Shown here one piece after another: positions 29,922-37,895 of a DNA stretch of 45,641 nt. The stretch comes from GCA-2688105 sp964499445 (GTDB taxonomy: Bacteria; Chloroflexota; Dehalococcoidia; Dehalococcoidales; GCA-2688105). The stretch spans positions 1 to 45,641 of the forward strand of contig CAZCLE010000004.1 of NCBI GenBank assembly GCA_964499445.1. Reading direction: 5' to 3'. Under the pieces are notes generated by a model that did no database searches, was not told the origin of the DNA, and saw nothing but the letters and a program-made list of their open reading frames with translations. Position 1 is the stretch's first letter; each line of letters begins with the position of its first letter. The position numbers and the translations under genes are program-made.

Positions 29922-30869
29922 ATGAATATCAGCCCTGAGATTGTTAGCCTGATAGACGAAATCGTGAATGATAAGGCTCATGGTGCCAGCCAGCTGGCGA
30001 GGCAGGCGGCGAAGGTATTAAAGGTGGCAGCTGAGCGTAGCCAGGCGGACAGCGCCAACCAGTTTTGGCGGGAGCAGAAGGCGATTGGGAAGGAGCTGAT
30101 GTCAACCCGTCCGGCGATGGCGCCTATATTCAATATCGTTAGCGGTTTACTGGGCTCAATAGCTGGGAAAGCCGCGACAGATTTGGATTCAATAAGGCAG
30201 CTGACCATAGATAAGGTTGATGAAACGATTAACGCTTCTTTACAGGCGGTAGCCCGGATTGCCGAGTACGGCTCTCAGCTAATTGCTGACGGCGACAGAA
30301 TAATGGCTCATAGCTATAGCTCAACAGTGGTGGCAGCGCTGAAGGCAGCCTTTACCGGGCACCGGAATTTTGAAGTGATTACTACTCGGTCGGGCCCGGG
30401 TCGCAGTGGCGAGATGCTTGCCCAGGAGCTCAGTCTTTACGGAATACCGGTTACCTTTATTGATGATGCGGCGGTAGGGCTTTATATCTCAACGGTGAAT
30501 AAGGCAGTGGTCGGTGCCGACAGGGTATGTGCTGACGGCAAGGTGGTTAACGGAATCGGGACCTGTCAGCTAGCTTTGGTTGCGGAAAGAGCCAGCGTCC
30601 CCTTTTATGTATTATGCGAGACGCTCAAGTTTGACCCCAGGCTAAGGGGTGACGAGGTTGATTTGGAGGAAAAGGAGACGGGGGAGGTGGTTGAACCGGG
30701 GAGATTACCGCCGGAGGTTAGGGTTAAAAACCCTTCCTTTGACATTACCTCGCTGGAGCTGGTTACCGGGATAGTTACCGAGAATGGCTTACTTACGCCA
30801 GAAGAAGTTATCGGTTATTTGCAAAAACATTCAGTTAAGGCTGGCTGGAGCTTAGATAACCCGGGCTAG
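29922..30869 (+). CDS. eIF2B alpha/beta/delta-like sugar-phosphate isomerase family protein
   Basis: The 315-residue protein belongs to the eIF2B/MtnA/ribose-1,5-bisphosphate isomerase superfamily. It has an N-terminal helical domain, then ADGDRIMAHSYSSTVVAAL, SGPGRSGEMLAQELSLYGIPVTFIDDAAVGLYI, VVGADRVCADGKVVNGIGTCQLALVAERASVPFYVLCETLKFDP and the C-terminal FDITSLELVTGIVTENGLLTPEEV. Bacterial members probably isomerise a sugar phosphate in nucleotide salvage; the substrate is uncertain. The ATG at 29922 is chosen over a TTG at 29886, which lies in the -35 box. It overlaps the convergent Nudix gene by 18 bp. Confidence 0.86.
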   Translation: MNISPEIVSLIDEIVNDKAHGASQLARQAAKVLKVAAERSQADSANQFWREQKAIGKELMSTRPAMAPIFNIVSGLLGSIAGKAATDLDSIRQLTIDKVDETINASLQAVARIAEYGSQLIADGDRIMAHSYSSTVVAALKAAFTGHRNFEVITTRSGPGRSGEMLAQELSLYGIPVTFIDDAAVGLYISTVNKAVVGADRVCADGKVVNGIGTCQLALVAERASVPFYVLCETLKFDPRLRGDEVDLEEKETGEVVEPGRLPPEVRVKNPSFDITSLELVTGIVTENGLLTPEEVIGYLQKHSVKAGWSLDNPG

Positions 30870-31271
30870 GGTCTCCTTTAGCTTGGGCACGGTTGGGTAG
30901 TTATCAATTTCTTCAGGCTTTATCCATCTTACCTCTTTGTGTTCCCAGTCAATTTTGATTTTATCCCGGTCTTTTATGTGGAAAAGGTAGGGGTGAACCA
31001 CCCATTTGACACCGAGCTTCTCATCTCTAATATGTAGAGGTTTGCCCCGTTTCACTAATTTAAGGTCGTCTCCGTGTAGGCTGGTTTCCTCGGCTATCTC
31101 GGTTAGTGCCTGCTCATCAGGGGTGGTCTCTACATAGCCGCTAACCCCGGCCCATCTTCCCTGATAGCTGCCAACCTGTTCGCTGCGCCGCAGGAGCAGT
31201 ATGTCACCACTAGATTCGAGAAAGCAGGTGACCACCTGTTTTTCCGGGAGGGGTTTATTTATCAACCTCAC
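30852..31271 (-). CDS. Nudix hydrolase
   Basis: The protein of about 139 residues has a Nudix fold: VVTCFLESSGDILLLRRSEQVGSYQGRWAGVSGYVETTPDEQALTEIAEETSL, where EIAEE provides the metal ligands and the usual Arg of the REUXEE box is Thr. It should hydrolyse a nucleoside diphosphate linked to another group. The 5' end is unusual: the GTG at 31271 and next codons lie inside a hairpin repeat. A GTG at 31235, preceded by GGAAAAACAG, would start directly at the domain and may be the true start. Confidence 0.8.
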   Translation of the reverse strand: MRLINKPLPEKQVVTCFLESSGDILLLRRSEQVGSYQGRWAGVSGYVETTPDEQALTEIAEETSLHGDDLKLVKRGKPLHIRDEKLGVKWVVHPYLFHIKDRDKIKIDWEHKEVRWIKPEEIDNYPTVPKLKETLARVI

Positions 31272-31434
31272 CCCTTTAGATTTTTATTAGGTAACCCCAT
31301 CCCCTTTATCCCCTTCCCCTTGATAAGGGGAAGGGGAAGATGTTTTCTCTAGAGGGGCTACGCCCCTCTAAAACTCCCCTTTTTTATTTTCTCCTTCAAA
31401 GGAGAGGGATTGCTTTTGAAGGGGCGAAGCCCCT
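31264..31434. repeat. Hairpin repeats upstream of the Nudix gene
   Basis: 31266-31336 is a near copy of 29484-29555 in the same orientation. It is followed by AGAGGGGC-tac-GCCCCTCT and a second unit with CTCCTT-ca-AAGGAG and AAGGGGC-gaa-GCCCCTT. The repeat reaches into the 5' end of the Nudix gene. Confidence 0.82.
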
Positions 31435-31459
31435 TCATTCTTCCCTTCGTAAATAGTCT

Positions 31460-31939
31460 CTACTTCAGGCTTATCAGGTATTCTTTTAGCCAGCTTAAGA
31501 TGGCTTCAGCCGCATCTCGCTTATTTTGCTCCCGATTTCCCGAAAAGTTGTGTTTCTGGCTATAGGTTCCCGAGGGACTTGATAATCCGATGTAGAATAG
31601 CCCCACCGGTTTTTCCTGGGTAGCCCCGCTGGGTCCGGCAGTACCGGTATCAGCCAAGCATATATCTACGGCAAATACTTTCTTGCCGCCCCGTGCCATC
31701 TCCTCAGCTACCTGGTAGCTTACCGCACCATATTTGTTGATGGTATCCTCTTTCACCCCGATTACTTTAATCTTGGTCTCGTTGCTATAAGCAGTAACCG
31801 ACCCCTTATAGTAATCCGAGCTACCGGGCACATTGGTTATCAGGTGGGATATTAGCCCACCGGTGGCTGATTCAACTACCCCCAGGGTTAGCCCTTTCTG
31901 GCGAAGCAAATTGCCCACCTCTTGCTCCAGGCTGGTCAT
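31460..31939 (-). CDS. pncC: Nicotinamide-nucleotide amidase (PncC / CinA C-terminal domain)
   Basis: The 159-residue protein deamidates NMN to nicotinate mononucleotide in NAD recycling. It carries the CinA C-terminal domain alone: LGVVESATGGLISHLITNVPGSSDYYKGSVTAYSNETK, YGAVSYQVAEEMARG, VDICLADTGTAGPSGATQEKPVGLFYIGL, and FSGNREQNKRDAAEAILSWL. The N-terminal MoCF-like domain of full CinA is absent, as in E. coli PncC. No strong SD is seen before the ATG. Confidence 0.92.
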   Translation of the reverse strand: MTSLEQEVGNLLRQKGLTLGVVESATGGLISHLITNVPGSSDYYKGSVTAYSNETKIKVIGVKEDTINKYGAVSYQVAEEMARGGKKVFAVDICLADTGTAGPSGATQEKPVGLFYIGLSSPSGTYSQKHNFSGNREQNKRDAAEAILSWLKEYLISLK

Positions 31940-32131
31940 GGCGTTATATAAATCCTTTCGTGAGGCATATGGTTTTCGTCTGTTTGGTTAAATTTCAGGT
32001 TAAAGGTATGGATTATTTGTCAACTTCGTGCTATTATCACCTACTAGTTGGATTATATAAGAACTATAGGATAAAATAAAGCCGAAGCGTGTCTAGCGCT
32101 TTTACCTAGATATTAAGAAGGAGGTTCTATC

Positions 32132-32338
32132 ATGGGAATAACGGCTTTGATTATTGGTATCGTGGGCGGGCTGTGCGCGGCGATGGGTGTTGTCACGGCG
32201 ATGGGTGTTGACACTATAGCAGGAATAGTCCCGTTAGTCAGTGCCACCTATGCCTGGGTCTTCTGGTTTGGGCTGAGTATAATTTTACTTTTAATCTGTA
32301 TCGCTTTCGCTGTCAATCGTGGCGGAGTTGGTGAATAG
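32132..32338 (+). CDS. Small two-helix membrane protein
   Basis: The 68-residue protein has two hydrophobic helices (about 5-28 and 38-60) joined by a short loop, and a short tail NRGGVGE. AAGGAGG lies ten bases before the ATG, a strong initiation site. Function unknown. A small AAGCG/CGCTT hairpin lies upstream at 32086-32102. Its stop abuts the end of the convergent DUF4349 gene. Confidence 0.7.
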   Translation: MGITALIIGIVGGLCAAMGVVTAMGVDTIAGIVPLVSATYAWVFWFGLSIILLLICIAFAVNRGGVGE

Positions 32339-33175
32339 CTAAGCCCTTTTCCTTCTACGGCGACGCCAGTAAATAATACCAAGGATGGCTCCCCACAGGG
32401 GCGAAAAGATTATCAGCCAGATAGCTATAGCGCCCAGCCATTGCCCGAAGATAACGATTCCTCGGACGGCAGATTTAAGTGCCTCCAGAGCACTCCAACC
32501 AGCACGAACCAGCGGCTTGGCAGTAGCTTCCGGCTTTAGATTTGTTGTTATCAGGGACATTGACGAGGTTCGCTCCAGATACTGCATCCGACCCTTGATT
32601 TGCTCTATCTCGCTCCGCACCCGGGACAGACTTTCATAAATGCTGAGGATGTCCTCTACATCAGTGGCTTTTTCCAGTAGAGCCAGGTATTGGCTCTCGG
32701 TTGCCTCGGCGTTCTTGAGCCTGGACTCAAGGTCAACATACTCCTCAGTTACATCCTGGCTGCTGGTGCTCTCTGAGGTTACCCTTACTGCTAATTCCCT
32801 GAGTTCAGATAGTGCCTGCTCAAACCTGTCATCAGGCACCCGAATGGAAATGCTCCCTCTCATATCCTGTTCTTCACCCCAAATCCGGGATGATACTACA
32901 TAGCCGTCAAACTTTACCGCTAGCTGGACTATCTCATCCCGGGCAGTAGTTATATCTTTCACCACCAACGACATATCTCCGGTGCGGACTATCATTCGCT
33001 CTTCGGCTATTGATGGTAAACCCTCACCCTTATAGGCTTCTTCCCGCTCAGAGGGTGGTGGCATTGGTGCTGGCGTTGGGGTTGGCATTACCTCTGATGG
33101 TGCTTTGGCGCAGGAAGCAGGCACCAGCAGACACATTACCAGAATGGTCACTATTATTAACGTGAACCTTTTCAT
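32339..33175 (-). CDS. DUF4349 domain putative lipoprotein
   Basis: The 278-residue protein has a signal sequence ending in LLVPASC (possible lipoprotein cysteine about residue 22; the -3 Pro is atypical), a Pro-rich linker, then a DUF4349 domain: MIVRTGDMSLVVKDITTARDEIVQLAVKFDGYV, RVPDDRFEQALSELREL, DVTEEYVDLESRLKNAEATESQYLALLEKA, a coiled coil and YLERTSSMSLI. A C-terminal membrane segment (about 240-268) with an RRRRRK tail follows. It should sit on the outer face of the membrane; role unknown. Confidence 0.85.
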   Translation of the reverse strand: MKRFTLIIVTILVMCLLVPASCAKAPSEVMPTPTPAPMPPPSEREEAYKGEGLPSIAEERMIVRTGDMSLVVKDITTARDEIVQLAVKFDGYVVSSRIWGEEQDMRGSISIRVPDDRFEQALSELRELAVRVTSESTSSQDVTEEYVDLESRLKNAEATESQYLALLEKATDVEDILSIYESLSRVRSEIEQIKGRMQYLERTSSMSLITTNLKPEATAKPLVRAGWSALEALKSAVRGIVIFGQWLGAIAIWLIIFSPLWGAILGIIYWRRRRRKRA

Positions 33176-33246
33176 GATGTGCCCCTACTTGCTATTTATA
33201 TGTCCACTATACTACAACGCTGGTGGGAAGAAAAGGTTAGCATAAT

Positions 33247-35679
33247 TCATTGCCTTTTCTCTACCTTCACCCACAGCCTATCGCCATCGGTGATGAATTC
33301 TATAGTGTGGCGTTCGTCAGTTTCGCTGTCGTAAGTTTGGTATATACCCTCTGAGCCTAGCTTTGCCTCAAGTCTGTCTATAACCTCGGGGGTGGGGTGA
33401 CCGAATCTATTATCGGCACCTACCGAGATAACGGCTAGCCGGGGATTGACCACGGCCAGGAATTCGGGGGTGGTTGAGGTGGCTGAGCCGTGGTGCCCAA
33501 CCTTGAGTACGGTGCTACTTAAATCAGCCCTCCGGGTGATAAGCTCAAATTCTCCTTCCCACATTATATCCGCCGTAAGCAGGAAGCTTACTTTATCCAG
33601 GCTTATACGCAATACCACGCCATTATTGTCTATATCGGACTCGGTGTCAGTTAAAGGGGGTCTTGGGGGGTTGAGCACCTTTACTATTACCCCTTCGCCT
33701 AAATCAATCTGCTGTCCCGCCTGAGCTATAGTATGTTCAATATTCTTTTCTTTGAGCAACCTGAGCCACTCATCATATATGTCAGACTTGAAGTCTAAAT
33801 CAGGGTAGAGCACCTGCTTGACTTTGTATCTATTTAGAACCTCAACCAGCCCGGTGACATGGTCGGCGCTGGGATGGGTCAATACCATCAACTCAATGGT
33901 TCTATCCCAGAAGGGGAGCTTTTTACCCAGTTCTATGCCTATAGCCTGGGGGCTGGGGCCACCGTCAACCAGAATCTGCTGATTTCCTCTCTGAATAAGA
34001 ATAGCATCGCCCTGGCCGACGTCAAGAAAGCTTAGGTGAAGCTTATCATCGGGCATAGTCGCCGCCGTGAGCGAGACCAGAATAGCCATCACCAGTAGCG
34101 GCGGGATGACCCATTTCTTAGGCAGGTTTGAGGTAAAATCGCTGATTTTGTTTATACCTGACTTTACCGAGGTTAAGGTGCTCGCCTGCCGATGGTGACT
34201 ACTAAGCCAGAGGGCTAGGGCTAGCCCCAGATAGTAAGTCCAGATTAGATTACTTTCAATGGAAGCTACCTCTAGAGAGGATAAGGGGAAAGCCGCTAAA
34301 CCGTTAACTACCACCAGCATATACGATAGAAACAGCCAGGCCAGCCAGCCGACTACCTGGGCGACGGGCAGGGCAATAAATCCCAGGACCCCGGCTAAAG
34401 CCCCGGTGATAATAATGCCGGGCAATGCCGGTAGGGCGAGGAATGTAGCTAGGGGAGCCACCAGTGAGATAATGCCAAAGTAGTAGGCGATGAGCGGCCA
34501 GACGGCTATGATTGCTCCTATGGTTACACTGAAGCTATCGGTAATAATATTGGCGGTGGTTGCGGCGGGATTGTCTTCGCCTATGGTAGCCGTGACGGCT
34601 CTTCTGCCTAGAGTCCGCAGAGGAGGGAAGACGAAGATTAACCCCGACATAGCCAGAAAGCTCAACTGGAAGGAGGCATCCCACAGGATTTGGGGGCTGA
34701 TGCCAATCATTACTGCGGCGGCAAAGGCAAGGGCGGTGAAGGCGCTGCGCTGTCTGCCTAATAGCTCAGCGGTGAGGAACAGGCTGGCCATAATGGCACC
34801 TCTGACCACCGGTGGGTGCATACCGGTGATTAAAGCATAAAGCCAGATTGTGCCCAGGGCTAGCCAGATGTAGACGTAGCGCCGCTTACCAAACAGCCAT
34901 ATACCGAGGCTAAGCAGGATGCCAGCGATGATACTGAGGTGGAGACCGGAGATAGCTAGCAGGTGGGCAGTGCCCGACCGAGAGAAGTCAGTTTTGACTT
35001 GAGTGGGAATATTGCCCCGAATACCCAAAATAATGCCCTGAGCTAGTGATGCCTGTGGCTCGGGTAGTATCGTCGCCAGGCTTTGAGATAGGCGGTTTCT
35101 CAATGAATAGACACATGCTAGTGGCTTAAAGCCCTTTCCCCCATCCAGGATTTCTATTTGGGGGTAGAGCATAGTGGAATATATTCCCTGGTGAGCCAGG
35201 TAGCCTTTATAGTCAAAGTCATCAAGCTGGGGTGGCGTCTCCAGTTTTCCGGTTACCTGGAGCACATCGCCATAGCTATGAGTAGGGTATCTGGGCACAA
35301 ATAGTAGCGCCGTCCCTGATACCTCCTGCCATCCGTTATCCAGTTTTATTTCGGTAGCTGACAGGCGGAGGTGAGTGGTTTTCTCTCTAAGCTCAGGGTC
35401 TCTATTGACCAACCCTTTGATGGCTACTGTTTCTCGGTCGTTGTAGAACTGAAGAGAGCCCTCATCTACGGTGGGCTGGCTTGACTGGAAGTAGACGGTG
35501 CCACTGAAGAAGATGGTGAGCGATAGACTGACTAAAATTATTGGTTTCCGGTGGTGGCGGAGGAAGAAGAGTAGGGGGAGGGGAATAAGTCCGGTAAGGG
35601 TGAGGGCTAGGGGTAGATTAAAATATGACCCCAAAAAGATACCAGCCACCCAGGCACAGCTAAGATAGATAAGCGACAC
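33247..35679 (-). CDS. comEC: ComEC/Rec2-family DNA uptake channel
   Basis: ComEC moves single-stranded DNA across the membrane during natural transformation. The 810-residue protein has two N-terminal membrane helices, a DUF4131-like soluble region (about 60-180), the competence core from IILGIRGNIPTQVKTDFSRSGTAHLLAISGLHLSI with many membrane helices, and a C-terminal metallo-beta-lactamase-like domain (FLDVGQGDAILIQRGNQQILVDGG, HPSADHVTG, KVGHHGS). The second signature histidine is replaced (HPSADH). Start GTG after GGAGG. It is 18 bp after comEA. Confidence 0.94.
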   Translation of the reverse strand: MSLIYLSCAWVAGIFLGSYFNLPLALTLTGLIPLPLLFFLRHHRKPIILVSLSLTIFFSGTVYFQSSQPTVDEGSLQFYNDRETVAIKGLVNRDPELREKTTHLRLSATEIKLDNGWQEVSGTALLFVPRYPTHSYGDVLQVTGKLETPPQLDDFDYKGYLAHQGIYSTMLYPQIEILDGGKGFKPLACVYSLRNRLSQSLATILPEPQASLAQGIILGIRGNIPTQVKTDFSRSGTAHLLAISGLHLSIIAGILLSLGIWLFGKRRYVYIWLALGTIWLYALITGMHPPVVRGAIMASLFLTAELLGRQRSAFTALAFAAAVMIGISPQILWDASFQLSFLAMSGLIFVFPPLRTLGRRAVTATIGEDNPAATTANIITDSFSVTIGAIIAVWPLIAYYFGIISLVAPLATFLALPALPGIIITGALAGVLGFIALPVAQVVGWLAWLFLSYMLVVVNGLAAFPLSSLEVASIESNLIWTYYLGLALALWLSSHHRQASTLTSVKSGINKISDFTSNLPKKWVIPPLLVMAILVSLTAATMPDDKLHLSFLDVGQGDAILIQRGNQQILVDGGPSPQAIGIELGKKLPFWDRTIELMVLTHPSADHVTGLVEVLNRYKVKQVLYPDLDFKSDIYDEWLRLLKEKNIEHTIAQAGQQIDLGEGVIVKVLNPPRPPLTDTESDIDNNGVVLRISLDKVSFLLTADIMWEGEFELITRRADLSSTVLKVGHHGSATSTTPEFLAVVNPRLAVISVGADNRFGHPTPEVIDRLEAKLGSEGIYQTYDSETDERHTIEFITDGDRLWVKVEKRQ

Positions 35680-35697
35680 TAGCCTCCGTCCTTAATA

Positions 35698-36207
35698 TTA
35701 GTCGGCTACAGTAACCAGGTGTTTAACCTGCTCGTAGGTAGTAATGCCTATGCCGTCTACTTTGGTTAGCTCATTAATATTGCGGAACCGCCCGTTTTGC
35801 TGGCGATAGTCTATAATAGCCTGAGCCCTGACTTTGCCAATTCCGGGTAGAGCCTCAAGTAACCATGATTCCGCCCGATTAAGGTTGACTTTTTGCGGCT
35901 TTTCTCCCTCTCCTAACTCGGGAAGGTAAAGTTTAAGCTGGGTGAGGTCGGCGCTACCGGTAGTTCCGCCGGCGGCTTGAATAAGGGCTTCTATACTGTC
36001 GCCGGCTTTCAGGGGATAAAAGCCAGGGTTACTGACGGCGCCACCGATGTAAATCTCGGCGGGTAACTCTTGGGCTGGGGGCGTAGAAATCTCTATGGGC
36101 TGACTGCCACTATATCGTGCCCAGACTACCATACTGCCAGTGGTAATAATGACTATCAGGAAAATAATAACCAGTGTCCAATACCTGTTAAACTTGCTTG
36201 CCGTCAT
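35698..36207 (-). CDS. comEA: ComEA-type DNA receptor (SLBB plus helix-hairpin-helix)
   Basis: The 169-residue protein has one N-terminal membrane helix (about 8-30), an SLBB domain (IYIGGAVSNPGFYPLKAGDSIEALIQAAGG) and a C-terminal helix-hairpin-helix pair (VNLNRAESWLLEALPGIGKVRAQAIIDYRQQNGRF...VDGIGITTYEQVKHLV) that binds DNA. It should deliver DNA to ComEC, which follows. The ATG at 36207 is chosen because GGGGAGG lies just upstream. Confidence 0.92.
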   Translation of the reverse strand: MTASKFNRYWTLVIIFLIVIITTGSMVVWARYSGSQPIEISTPPAQELPAEIYIGGAVSNPGFYPLKAGDSIEALIQAAGGTTGSADLTQLKLYLPELGEGEKPQKVNLNRAESWLLEALPGIGKVRAQAIIDYRQQNGRFRNINELTKVDGIGITTYEQVKHLVTVAD

Positions 36208-36339
36208 GGTCGACCTCCCCACATTAGCTCCATTTAGTATAGCACTACTGTAAACAGTGGTGAGCGACGGAATACGTTCTTGCCTACAATGTAGGGAAAT
36301 CGGATATCAGAGGGGGGGGAGAATTGTTTTGGGCTTGTT

Positions 36340-37002
36340 TTAGTCGCCCCTCAGGGCGGCTCGTAGCGCTTCTTCTGACTCTGGAGTGGTAACCGCTATT
36401 ACCCGGTCTCCAGCCCGGAGAATGGTACTGGCCGTAGGCAAACGAGGCTTGCGTTCCTTAGAGCAAATTAGGGCTAGCTTGCTCTCTTTTGGAAGCGTAA
36501 GCTCCTTTATTGGTTTGCCTACTATAGTAGAGTCAGGCAGGATTTTTACTTCTACAATCTCCAGTCCCTTGTCACTAATAGTTAATAGGTGAGTCAGGGG
36601 GTGTGTGGGCACCACTGCTTCTATTTGTTCCAGGATGACATTAGTGCTGCTTACGGTAACGTCAATGCCTAGTTTCTTGAAAATGGCTTCATTTGCCGGA
36701 TTTCTAATGCGGGCTATAGTCCGTGGCACATTAAATTTGTGCTTGGCTACCTGGCAGGCGACTAAATTATCTTCGTCATCACCGGTTACCGCAATAAACA
36801 TGTCGGCTCGGCCGGTACCTATTTCAGCCAGGGTTGATGCCTCACAACCATCGCCCCGAAAGCAAATACTACCCATTTCTTCCGTGATGACTTCGCATAA
36901 ATTTACATCTTTTTCCACGATGAGGACTTCATGCTCTTCATCTAGTAGAGCCTTAGTTAGATAGTAGCCTACTCTACCGCCACCAACAACTATAATGTAC
37001 AT
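36340..37002 (-). CDS. TrkA/KtrA-type RCK protein (N and C domains)
   Basis: The 220-residue protein has an RCK_N Rossmann domain (IIVVGGGRVGYYLTKALLDEEHEVLIVEKD, FRGDGCEASTLAEIGTGRADMFIAVTGDDEDNLVACQVAK) and an RCK_C domain from about 135 (EIVEVKILPDSTIVGKPIKELTLPKES). It binds NAD(H), ATP/ADP or c-di-AMP and gates potassium transport. The start overlaps a GAGG SD seven bp after the other RCK gene. No trkH/ktrB pore gene is adjacent; the only membrane protein of the cluster is the APC permease. Confidence 0.9.
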   Translation of the reverse strand: MYIIVVGGGRVGYYLTKALLDEEHEVLIVEKDVNLCEVITEEMGSICFRGDGCEASTLAEIGTGRADMFIAVTGDDEDNLVACQVAKHKFNVPRTIARIRNPANEAIFKKLGIDVTVSSTNVILEQIEAVVPTHPLTHLLTISDKGLEIVEVKILPDSTIVGKPIKELTLPKESKLALICSKERKPRLPTASTILRAGDRVIAVTTPESEEALRAALRGD

Positions 37003-37009
37003 ATTTACC

Positions 37010-37408
37010 TCAGCTCTCCAGTTTTTCCTTTAGTATCTGGGCAAATACTGTGGTCGGGCTAATGGCTTCTAGACCCAGGGCTTGGTAAAGGTCTCGGCGT
37101 AGCGGGTCATAGATACGACAGATTACCTTGGGCACGTTAAAGATGTGTTTGGCGATTTGGGCTGCCATGACATTGCGGTTATCCCCCTGGGTTACCACGA
37201 AAAAGGCGTCGGCTTTCTCAATCCCGGCTCTCTTGAGTACTTCTTGGTCAAGGCCATTGCCTATTAGCGCGGTGCCACCAAAGTTGGCTGGCAGTCTCCG
37301 AAAACTATAGGCATCAGTATCCAGAACAGTAACCGAGTGTCCGTCAGCGTCTAGTAACCCGGCTAGCTGAGCTCCTACTCGTCCACAACCCATAATGACT
37401 ACATTCAT
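37010..37408 (-). CDS. RCK_N-only (TrkA N-domain) protein
   Basis: These 132 residues form a single RCK_N Rossmann domain: VVIMGCGRVGAQLAGLLDADGHSVTVLDTD, LIGNGLDQEVLKRAGIEKADAFFVVTQGDNRNVMAAQIAKHIFN. The C domain is missing. It may pair with the longer RCK protein encoded next to make a hetero-oligomeric gating ring. It lies 13 bp after the Usp gene. Confidence 0.9.
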   Translation of the reverse strand: MNVVIMGCGRVGAQLAGLLDADGHSVTVLDTDAYSFRRLPANFGGTALIGNGLDQEVLKRAGIEKADAFFVVTQGDNRNVMAAQIAKHIFNVPKVICRIYDPLRRDLYQALGLEAISPTTVFAQILKEKLES

Positions 37409-37421
37409 CTGATAAACTCAA

Positions 37422-37847
37422 TTAGGTAGTGTATTGATGGTATAGTATAACCCGGCAGGGAGCATTTTTGAGCACATAAGGCACCACACTGCCTAAGTAA
37501 AACTGGCCAAAACGCGTTTTGTATTTCACCCCCATCAAGATTAAGTCAGCCCCTCGCTCTACTGCTTCATCGACAATTGCTGGACCGGCATCACGGGCTT
37601 GAAGCAGGTCAGTTTCTATTTCACTGTCTTGTTCTTCGGCAATTATCTCTATACGGTCTAGTATCTCTTCACCCTTTTTGATTTCAGGTTCAATCTCAGC
37701 ATCTAATGGCAGGGTACGTTTTATGGTGACAACATAAACGACATAGATTTTACTTTTATTCCTCTTGGCCAGCCGGCAGGCTAGCCTGATGGCCTCTTCA
37801 TCGGCTTCAGTGCCCACTACTGGCACCAGAATCTTATGAAACTCCAC
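37422..37847 (-). CDS. Universal stress protein (UspA family)
   Basis: The 141-residue UspA-fold protein starts EFHKILVPVVGTEADEEAIRLACRLAK. The ATP-binding loop GVKYKTRFGQFYLGS keeps the last Gly-Ser but lacks the second Gly of G-x2-G-x9-GS, so nucleotide binding may be weak or altered. Usp proteins near transporters often bind ATP or c-di-AMP and tune them. Start GTG after GGAAAGAGAAAGCA. It lies between the permease and RCK genes. Confidence 0.9.
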   Translation of the reverse strand: MEFHKILVPVVGTEADEEAIRLACRLAKRNKSKIYVVYVVTIKRTLPLDAEIEPEIKKGEEILDRIEIIAEEQDSEIETDLLQARDAGPAIVDEAVERGADLILMGVKYKTRFGQFYLGSVVPYVLKNAPCRVILYHQYTT

Positions 37848-37895
37848 TGCTTTCTCTTTCCATATGGTTATTGAGTAAAAGGTATTATAATCCTG

